A stretch of DNA of 64,000 bases. Origin: Chlorohelix sp037138995 (GTDB lineage: Bacteria > Chloroflexota > Chloroflexia > Chloroheliales > Chloroheliaceae). Shown here piece by piece: positions 57,993 to 64,000 of the stretch. The notes beneath the pieces were generated by a model, which was not told the origin of the DNA, did no database searches, and saw nothing but the letters and a program-made list of their open reading frames with translations. The DNA lies in contig NZ_JBAXHI010000018.1 of the NCBI RefSeq assembly GCF_037138995.1, positions 1-64,000 on the forward strand, given 5' to 3'. A program made the translations under genes and the position numbers. Each line of letters starts with the position of its first letter. Position 1 is the stretch's first letter.

Positions 57993-60800
57993 CTAAATCT
58001 CTGCTGAAGAATCAGCCTCTCCCCCCAATTTTCCCTTATCCTGCAACTCTTTTCCTGCAATCCAGAAGAAAGGTACGGCAGTTGCTACCAATGAGCCTTT
58101 TTCATGCATCATCTGGTATTCGGCGGAAACTGGAACGCCCGACCCAGTGCCGCTGACCTGCGGACCGGTCATAATCCACTGGAATCCTTGCAATACCAAA
58201 AACTCCATAATACGTTGGTTATTTGCCACGCTGGCTTTATCAAAAGCTTCGTCCAGTGCCAACAAACGAGGGCAACCGGGGGAAGCCGCGCTGTCGTAAA
58301 GGGCTGCCAAGCGAAAAGCAAATGCGCTCTGGCTGGCAGCCCTGCGCTCTTGGTCTTCCGACAATTTTTGCAAAGCCTCTTCCAGATTCTGGCTGAGATT
58401 AAGCGTCCGCTCATCGGCTCTATTGCGGGTATCCATCCGGGCTTCGGGCAATTCTAGGCGACGCTGCCGGAGACGCGCCAACCGCTCTATCAGTTCCTGC
58501 ACATCGGCGGTTTGAGCAGCCAGTTCCAGTTCATTTAGTTCGGCGGTGGCTCGAATGCTGCGCGATAAGCTCTCGGCGTGAAGTTGCGCTGCCAGTTGTT
58601 CACTTTGTAAGATAGCAGAGGCGGCAACTTGTTGTTCGGGAAGCAACACCAGCGCGTCCAACAGCCCCGCTTCTTGTAACATGCGCTCGATTTGCCCTGT
58701 TCTTGCGCCTTCCATTTCCGATTTGGAATCCACCAGCGCATATAAAGGCAGAGCAGTAATTCCGGCAGCCTGAAGACGAGCGCGTGCTTGTTGGCGAGCG
58801 ACAGTGCGTATCGGCAATTTGTCAGGTTCAGCCAATCGTAGCCTGTACAGTTCTTCCAATTCGCTTTTATGCCGTTGCTGCGCCCCACGTTGCTCTAGTA
58901 ACTTCGCCTGTTGCTGCCGTAAGTGCGCCCCGCTATTTTCCAACTCACGGGCAAACTGACGCGCCAGTTCCCGGTAATCCGCCAAATTATCGCGTAGGGA
59001 TGCTGAAACCAATTGGGCGAAACGGTATTCAGGCAATTCGGAAACCCATTTCCCGGTTTTATATAATTGGCGTAGGTGTGTCGCCAATTCCTCACGCGCC
59101 AGAGTCACCGCCTCCTGAGCAGATTCGCGGCGTTGCCGAGCCAAGTCGTATTCGCCCAACTTTTCTTCTTCGCGTTCACGGGCGATGCGCTCATCAGAGG
59201 CACGCGCCTCACGCTGTCGGTGCAGTTCTTCCAATTGCAACAAGCGTTCCACTCGTTCGGTGGTAGTCAATCCGGCTAAACCTTCCAGCCCATTGAGCAA
59301 GCGCGGAGGTTGTTCTGCTTCCAGCGATAGGGCGGTTAGTTGGGTCATAGCTTCTTCCAATTGTGCCGTTGCCAGAAGCCACTCTGCTTTTTCCGCCGCT
59401 TCTTGCCGCAGTTTACCCAGCGATGCCAAACTTTCCACCTGCAATTTGCGCCAGTTTCCTGCCACACGTTCCTGCCGAACTTGCGCCGCCCTCACCGATT
59501 GACGCGCTCCTTCTAGTTGTTCAGTCTGTTGCGCCAAACGATTAGCGGCTTGCTGTGCCGTTTCTCGCGCTGCCGCCAACCGTTCCGCTACTTGCAAACC
59601 CTCGCTGGATTCGAGGGCGCTGATTTGACCTAGTACCTGCCCTTCTTCGGCTGTTAGCGCGTCATAGCGGGCTTGCGCCGTTTCACGTTCAGCCTGAGCG
59701 GAAGCCAGTTCCCGGCGCAAACTGGTGACACGCCCTTGCGCCGCAATTTCAATATTACGCGCTCTGGCAAAAGCGAGGGCTGCCCTTTGCGCGGCTGCTA
59801 ACGCCAGTTTTTGCGCGGCTTTATCCAAATGCCCCGCCGCTTCTGCCGCCTCCTGCAAGTTTAGCAAAGTGATGGGACCTAGTGCTGTACCGCTTGCCCT
59901 TAGCGCTGCGGCATATTCCCGGCGCAAGTCCAATTGCCACCCGAAAGTTTCTGCTAGTTCGTGACGTAGCGACTCCACTTGTGCCAACAGCGCGGCAAAA
60001 GCAGCCGAATCATCATATTTATACAAAGCGGGACCCAGTAGCAAGGTGCGCCATGCTCGTTGCAATGGGGCAAGCTTCTGAGCATCAGCCAGCAAGGCTG
60101 GTTTCAGGGTAAGCGGGTCGCCGTCCAACATTTCCCACACCAGTTGCACCCGACTCGGTTCCAACGACAGCAATAGAGAGCGTGTTACATCAGTAAATTC
60201 CCACAGCGCATCCGAGTCGCCCGTCTGATTCACCCAATCCTCCGCGCCGCCATCCCACAATTGCAAGCCCCCCAATTCCTGCAAAGCCCGAAGCACTCGC
60301 GAAAGGCTGTATCTGTCGGCGAGTCGCTTGAAATCGAGCGGGGCGGCGTGGGGCGCTAACTCTCCGGTGCGGGATTGTTCCTCGATACGTTCAGCCAGTT
60401 GCGACATCAGGAATTGTTGCTCATTGCCGCGTCCTGCTACTTGGCGCGTTTCAGCATACCATAGCGTCCAGCAAAAACAGGCGAAATCGCGGGAGTCATC
60501 CAATATTTTAAACTGGTAGCCGGGGGTGAGAGCGGCAGGCACTCGCACCAACCGAATTACTGTGGAACTGCGTCGGATACGCCAACCGGTGTGTTGGTCA
60601 TGCCAGTTTTGCAGAGCGGCGTACTGATTGTTGACCAACCGGAACAAATCAGGCTGCTGCCCTCTGGTAATAACTTCATGCTCCATCAAAGTTACATGCG
60701 CCAGGGTAAGGGCTTCAGATTGGGCATTCTGACGCAAGCGGGAAGCGCGGGTTTTAGCTGCTGTCTCTTTGCGATTAGCTGTCCCGTTCTCAAGGCTCAT
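57993..60800 (-). CDS. JetB-JetC-like fusion: DUF2398 domain plus SMC-like coiled coil lacking Walker A
   Basis: One uninterrupted 935-residue frame. Residues about 45-300 match the JetB/TIGR02678 (DUF2398) protein of Wadjet type II: FRLVNNQYAALQNWHDQHTG, GWRIRRSSTVIRLVRVP and LAPLQRAWRTLLLGPALYKY. From about 310 a long coiled coil begins, followed by the hinge-like block of TIGR02680 (JetC): ITALPLYALVDSKSEMEGAR and IERMLQEAGLLDALV (680-718). After only about 100 residues of second arm comes a Walker B-like CPRLLALDEAFDKAS (843-857). The SMC N-terminal lobe with Walker A is absent and LSGGE is replaced by LSEDQE. The gene follows jetA by 3 nt. It may be a decayed or a remodelled Wadjet complex subunit. 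Confidence 0.8.
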   Translation of the reverse strand: MSLENGTANRKETAAKTRASRLRQNAQSEALTLAHVTLMEHEVITRGQQPDLFRLVNNQYAALQNWHDQHTGWRIRRSSTVIRLVRVPAALTPGYQFKILDDSRDFACFCWTLWYAETRQVAGRGNEQQFLMSQLAERIEEQSRTGELAPHAAPLDFKRLADRYSLSRVLRALQELGGLQLWDGGAEDWVNQTGDSDALWEFTDVTRSLLLSLEPSRVQLVWEMLDGDPLTLKPALLADAQKLAPLQRAWRTLLLGPALYKYDDSAAFAALLAQVESLRHELAETFGWQLDLRREYAAALRASGTALGPITLLNLQEAAEAAGHLDKAAQKLALAAAQRAALAFARARNIEIAAQGRVTSLRRELASAQAERETAQARYDALTAEEGQVLGQISALESSEGLQVAERLAAARETAQQAANRLAQQTEQLEGARQSVRAAQVRQERVAGNWRKLQVESLASLGKLRQEAAEKAEWLLATAQLEEAMTQLTALSLEAEQPPRLLNGLEGLAGLTTTERVERLLQLEELHRQREARASDERIAREREEEKLGEYDLARQRRESAQEAVTLAREELATHLRQLYKTGKWVSELPEYRFAQLVSASLRDNLADYRELARQFARELENSGAHLRQQQAKLLEQRGAQQRHKSELEELYRLRLAEPDKLPIRTVARQQARARLQAAGITALPLYALVDSKSEMEGARTGQIERMLQEAGLLDALVLLPEQQVAASAILQSEQLAAQLHAESLSRSIRATAELNELELAAQTADVQELIERLARLRQRRLELPEARMDTRNRADERTLNLSQNLEEALQKLSEDQERRAASQSAFAFRLAALYDSAASPGCPRLLALDEAFDKASVANNQRIMEFLVLQGFQWIMTGPQVSGTGSGVPVSAEYQMMHEKGSLVATAVPFFWIAGKELQDKGKLGGEADSSAEI

Positions 60801-60803
60801 CGG

Positions 60804-62369
60804 CTATTCCTCTTTCCGCACCAGCCGATAACGCGGCATCAGCAATCCGCCATCGGGGGCGCGTAACAGACCATAGCGAGTCTCACGCGGATTGAGCAAC
60901 GCTATCAGTGAGCCATCGGGGGCGCGATACTGGAAACGGCTATCCCGCAAACAGCCCCGCACTACCGCCAGCAATGCCGCTCGTTCTGTCGGACTATTCA
61001 GCCACACTTCCCCGATTTCCAACGCGCCCTCCTGAAACAGGATTTTAAATTGCGCCAATTCCTCTGCCCGCTCTCGCAACCGCCGCTGGATTAACGCCAA
61101 TTGAGCTTCGCGGTTGTCGCTTATAGCCAGTTCCACCGTTTTGTCTAGTCGCGCCCGCCCGATAGCGCGTAAAGTAGGGGTAACGCTTGGCTGTTCTTCC
61201 CATGCAGAGTGCATACCACTGCTTCCGGTTGGTCCCGCCAGACTCTCGCTGATATGCGCCGGAAGCCCGTGGGCGAATGCTACCAGCTCCAACTGACGCG
61301 CCTCTTCCGGGTTGGTTGCGCCTAACATCAGACGCGCCAATCTGTCCAAATCTGTAGCATAGTTCGCGTTAGGGCGAGAAGCCGCCGCCAATTGCTCGGC
61401 ACGTCGCACCACCTTTTCTACTTCAGCAGCAGCACGCCGGAAAGAATCGGCGTTTGAGCCAATAGCAAACCACCCAGCCAGCGCAGCCACCTGATTTCCT
61501 GCTTCTCGCGCTAGTTGCTCTGGGGTATGGCGGTGTTCTAGTTCAAGGGTGGGCGGTTCGAGATTGGCAGCAATCACTTCAATCAAAGTGGTGGCACGTC
61601 CGCTGTTATACCATTCACTTAGTCGTTCTCGAAAAGAAACGCTGTAGTAAGCCAATGCCTGCCCGAAATTGGTTACATATTCTACCACCGCCCGCTTATA
61701 GCTTTGGTAGGCTTCGAGGCTGGCGCGGGGGCGACGCGCTACGACCGTTAGGTTCGATAGGTATTGGGCTGCTTCCATAGCCATAGCGCTGAATAACTCA
61801 AAGGCGCGTCGCCATTCTTCCGCCAGTTCTGCTGGGCGGGTATTACCCTCTTTCAACCAGCCGTCCAGTCGCTCCACGATTTCCCACAGCCGGGTCAGGT
61901 CGCCTTGTCGTAGAGAACCTAGCGTACTGGTGGAACGGCGTTGTTGCTCCAGAAAAGTCTCCAGAGCAATCGCCAGAGGCGTAGCCTGATATAACAAGGC
62001 GGGAGAGCGGAAACTTTGAATTGAGGTGTGGCGGCTGGCATCATACGTGGTAATCAGATTACCCCATTCTTCCAGCATTTTTAGGTCGTTCTGGCACTTC
62101 TCCATTGAGTAGGTGGGGTCGTACTCCTGCCGTACTGCTTCCCATACTTCCAGTGTGGTTAACTGGTACTTATATAAATCTCGATGTCGCGCTAGGAAAA
62201 CGCGCATAATGGTGCGATACCATCCGACTCGCTCCGCTATTACCAGATAGTTGAAAATGGGGATTTTGTCAGTAAGCCCGAAACTATTGGAGCTTGTAAC
62301 GGATGGGCGTTCAGCCACTCCAATTTCGTCCTTTAAAGGAACTTCTTGGTTTTCCTGTAATTGCTCCAT
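60804..62369 (-). CDS. jetA: Wadjet type II JetA-like protein (DUF2397, TIGR02677)
   Basis: A 521-residue protein matching the DUF2397 family. The N-terminal winged-helix part reads IFNYLVIAERVGWYRTIMRV and then EEWGNLITTYDASRHTSIQSF (quoted to 20: EWGNLITTYDASRHTSIQSF), both family hallmarks. The rest is helical, ending in the PDGSLIALLNPRETRYGLLR and APDGGLLMPRYRLV repeats. In Wadjet systems JetA is the kleisin-like subunit that bridges the SMC heads and defends against plasmids. It is the first gene of a two-gene operon with the JetB-JetC fusion. The gene looks full-length. Confidence 0.85.
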   Translation of the reverse strand: MEQLQENQEVPLKDEIGVAERPSVTSSNSFGLTDKIPIFNYLVIAERVGWYRTIMRVFLARHRDLYKYQLTTLEVWEAVRQEYDPTYSMEKCQNDLKMLEEWGNLITTYDASRHTSIQSFRSPALLYQATPLAIALETFLEQQRRSTSTLGSLRQGDLTRLWEIVERLDGWLKEGNTRPAELAEEWRRAFELFSAMAMEAAQYLSNLTVVARRPRASLEAYQSYKRAVVEYVTNFGQALAYYSVSFRERLSEWYNSGRATTLIEVIAANLEPPTLELEHRHTPEQLAREAGNQVAALAGWFAIGSNADSFRRAAAEVEKVVRRAEQLAAASRPNANYATDLDRLARLMLGATNPEEARQLELVAFAHGLPAHISESLAGPTGSSGMHSAWEEQPSVTPTLRAIGRARLDKTVELAISDNREAQLALIQRRLRERAEELAQFKILFQEGALEIGEVWLNSPTERAALLAVVRGCLRDSRFQYRAPDGSLIALLNPRETRYGLLRAPDGGLLMPRYRLVRKEE

Positions 62370-62543
62370 TGGTTTTTCAGCGTTCTTAAGAGGGTTTTCT
62401 TCAAATAATTAGCCTCATTTTAGCAGTTTAGCAAATACAAGGCAAACATTTGTTTAGCCAATCAATCAATGACGAGAACTAGACTGTACGGTTCTCTCTA
62501 GAGTTTCACCTCCGCAATCAGCTTGCCTCAAACTTACCTCATT

Positions 62544-62569
62544 TTGACTCTCTGGGTTTGGTGTATAAT
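62544..62569 (+). promoter_or_regulatory. Candidate promoter of pyk
   Basis: A consensus TATAAT lies at 62564-62569, with TTGACT at 62544-62549. The 14-bp spacer is short for sigma-70, so the -35 assignment is weak; the -10 box is likely real. Confidence 0.4.
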
Positions 62570-62614
62570 TGTGCCATAGTGATTACCGAGAGAAAGATAA
62601 ATCTAAGGAGCAAT

Positions 62615-64000
62615 ATGACACGACGAACAAAAATCGTGGGAACCATTGGACCTGCCTCATGGGACGAATCGGTGCTGCGCCGCCTTATTGAAGAGGGTTT
62701 GGATGTGGTAAGGCTGAATTTTTCACATGCTGAACATGCCAAGGCGGCGGAAACTATCGCGCTGGTACGTCGCTTATCAAACGAAACCGGGCGCAATGTG
62801 GCTATTTTGCAGGATTTGCAAGGACCTCGCATCCGTACCGGCAAAGTGGTAGAGAAAATCCAACTGGAGCAAGGAAAGGAAATAGTTCTTACTACTCGCC
62901 CTGATTATGTGGCAACCTCTCCCGATTTAATCGGGGTTGATTACGCGGGGATACCGTTGGATGTGAAACCGGGCGATTCGCTTTTGATTGAAGATGGGCT
63001 TTTCCATCTACAGGTCATCCACACAACTTCGGATGAGGTGCATTGTGTGGTGATTGAGGGTGGTTTGCTGGGTAGCCACAAGGGTATCAATGTGCCGGGC
63101 GTTACGCTGGGTGTACCGACGATAACTGACAAAGATAAGAATGACCTGCGTTTCGGGATTGAGCAGGGCGTGGATTATGTGGCGCTGAGCTTTGTGCGTC
63201 AGCCCGAAGATGTTATCCAGTTACGCCACTTGATGCAGGAATACGCCGGGACGGATGACTCGTTACAATTGCCGCTGATTATCGCAAAAATCGAAAAGCA
63301 TGAGGCAATTGCTAACTTCGATGCGATTTTGGAAGCGTCAGACGGTATTATGGTAGCGCGTGGTGATTTAGGGGTGGAATTGCCAACCGAGCAGATACCG
63401 GTGCTGCAAAAGCAAATTATTCGCAAGTGCAACAATGTGGGCAAAACCGTAATTACTGCCACCCAGATGCTTGACTCAATGACCCGTAATCCGCGTCCTA
63501 CTCGTGCTGAAGCTTCGGATGTGGCTAACGCAATTATTGACGGTTCTGATGCTACCATGCTTTCCGGTGAAACTGCCAACGGGCTTTACCCAATCGAAGC
63601 GGTGCGGGTGATGAGCCGTATCGCTGAAACTATCGAGCGTGATTGGTTGTTTAGCCCGTTCCATGTTCATACCCATTACGGCTATGCCACCAGTGTTACC
63701 GATGCTATCAGCCAATCGGTAGTGGATATTTCGCGCGAGTTGGGTGTTAGCCTGATATTGGCAACTACTGCAAGCGGTTCTACTGCCCGTATGATTGCAC
63801 GTTGCCGTCCCCCTGTGCCTTTGTTGGTAGCTACCGCCGAAGAGCGCACCTACCGTCGCTTGGCGTTGGTGTGGGGTTCGGAAGCTATCAGGACTGAGCA
63901 TTATTCCATCACCTCCGAAGTGGTCAATCGCTTGCAGAAAACGTTGGTGGAACGCGCATTGGTCAAACCCGGTGACAAGATAGTGGTAACTGGCGGTATT
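62615..64000 (+). CDS. pyk: Pyruvate kinase (partial, runs off the window)
   Basis: Glycolytic enzyme converting phosphoenolpyruvate and ADP to pyruvate and ATP. At least 462 residues are present and no stop codon is reached. Visible are TKIVGTIGPAS, the LNFSHA and LQDLQGPRIRTG blocks, the catalytic IAKIEKHEAI (Lys), MVARGDLGVELP (metal-binding) and ITATQMLDSM. The C-terminal domain starts about 365 and is nearly complete. AAGGAG lies 4 nt before the ATG. It is divergent from the Wadjet-like operon. Confidence 0.97.
   Translation, partial: MTRRTKIVGTIGPASWDESVLRRLIEEGLDVVRLNFSHAEHAKAAETIALVRRLSNETGRNVAILQDLQGPRIRTGKVVEKIQLEQGKEIVLTTRPDYVATSPDLIGVDYAGIPLDVKPGDSLLIEDGLFHLQVIHTTSDEVHCVVIEGGLLGSHKGINVPGVTLGVPTITDKDKNDLRFGIEQGVDYVALSFVRQPEDVIQLRHLMQEYAGTDDSLQLPLIIAKIEKHEAIANFDAILEASDGIMVARGDLGVELPTEQIPVLQKQIIRKCNNVGKTVITATQMLDSMTRNPRPTRAEASDVANAIIDGSDATMLSGETANGLYPIEAVRVMSRIAETIERDWLFSPFHVHTHYGYATSVTDAISQSVVDISRELGVSLILATTASGSTARMIARCRPPVPLLVATAEERTYRRLALVWGSEAIRTEHYSITSEVVNRLQKTLVERALVKPGDKIVVTGGI

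Noticed and set aside
58784..59266. Plus-strand frame of 160 codons inside the JetB-JetC fusion gene
   Set aside because: It is the complement of a long coiled-coil gene with biased codon use; composition is not protein-like and there is no ribosome-binding site.
1..64000. CRISPR array, prophage or complete IS element
   Set aside because: No regularly spaced repeats, no phage structural genes and no transposase were found in either strand.

Overview
The window reads as a chromosomal segment of a moderately low-GC bacterium, most likely a member of the Chloroflexota and possibly a phototroph. This placement is inference from gene content. The supporting points are a HemQ-type haem pathway, a System I cytochrome c maturation operon with a CxxxY-type CcmE, many GAF/REC/histidine-kinase hybrids, a PHA-type gene set, and a protein whose N-terminal half resembles the photosynthetic complex assembly protein PuhE. 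No rRNA, CRISPR array, prophage or complete IS element was seen. One tRNA gene, tRNA-Leu(UAA), is present.

Layout. 1-9.7 kb: a GAF sensor with an orphan HisKA domain, purB coupled to a Wzt/Wzm-type polysaccharide exporter, an orphan secF, a palindromic-repeat intergenic region, a GT4 glycosyltransferase, and a REC-GAF-kinase whose phosphoacceptor histidine is replaced by Gln. 10-16.7 kb: a lipoprotein esterase, a REC-HisKA-ATPase protein, a PHA-type cluster (phaB-like reductase, PhaE/phasin-like protein, GNAT, SCP2) and argS with an atypical HIGH motif. 16.8-22.9 kb: an orphan promoter-terminator unit, then ccmE-ccmF-(CcmI-like zinc-ribbon protein)-ccmA-ccmB-ccmC-ccmD. 23-33.7 kb: an ANTAR regulator, glycosyltransferases, a membrane HExxH protein, lgt, ilvE, a PH-domain membrane protein, a Rieske protein, a GT4-GT4-galT operon and a truncated SDR remnant. 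34-38.8 kb: a 1000-residue hybrid kinase, two tandem FKBPs, an EVE protein and an unknown protein.

38.8-48.2 kb holds a PuhE-CobW fusion, a divergent NmrA-like SDR, and a six-gene tetrapyrrole operon, hemA-hemC-hemD-hemQ-hemL-hemB. Together with the ccm operon, this window therefore encodes much of haem synthesis and its delivery to c-type cytochromes; the PuhE-GTPase fusion beside it hints at bacteriochlorophyll or photosystem assembly. 48.3-57.8 kb: transporters, GNATs, GtrA/GT2, a MITE-like element, nicotinate phosphoribosyltransferase, tRNA-Leu, a ferredoxin, a 2H phosphoesterase, a metal-site-degenerate M24 protein and an SMR transporter.

58-62.4 kb holds an unusual Wadjet type II-like locus. 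JetA looks intact. JetB is fused in frame to a shortened JetC-like coiled-coil protein that has lost Walker A, and no JetD is present. The window ends inside pyk. The strongest candidates for something undescribed are the JetB-delta-JetC fusion and the PuhE-CobW fusion.
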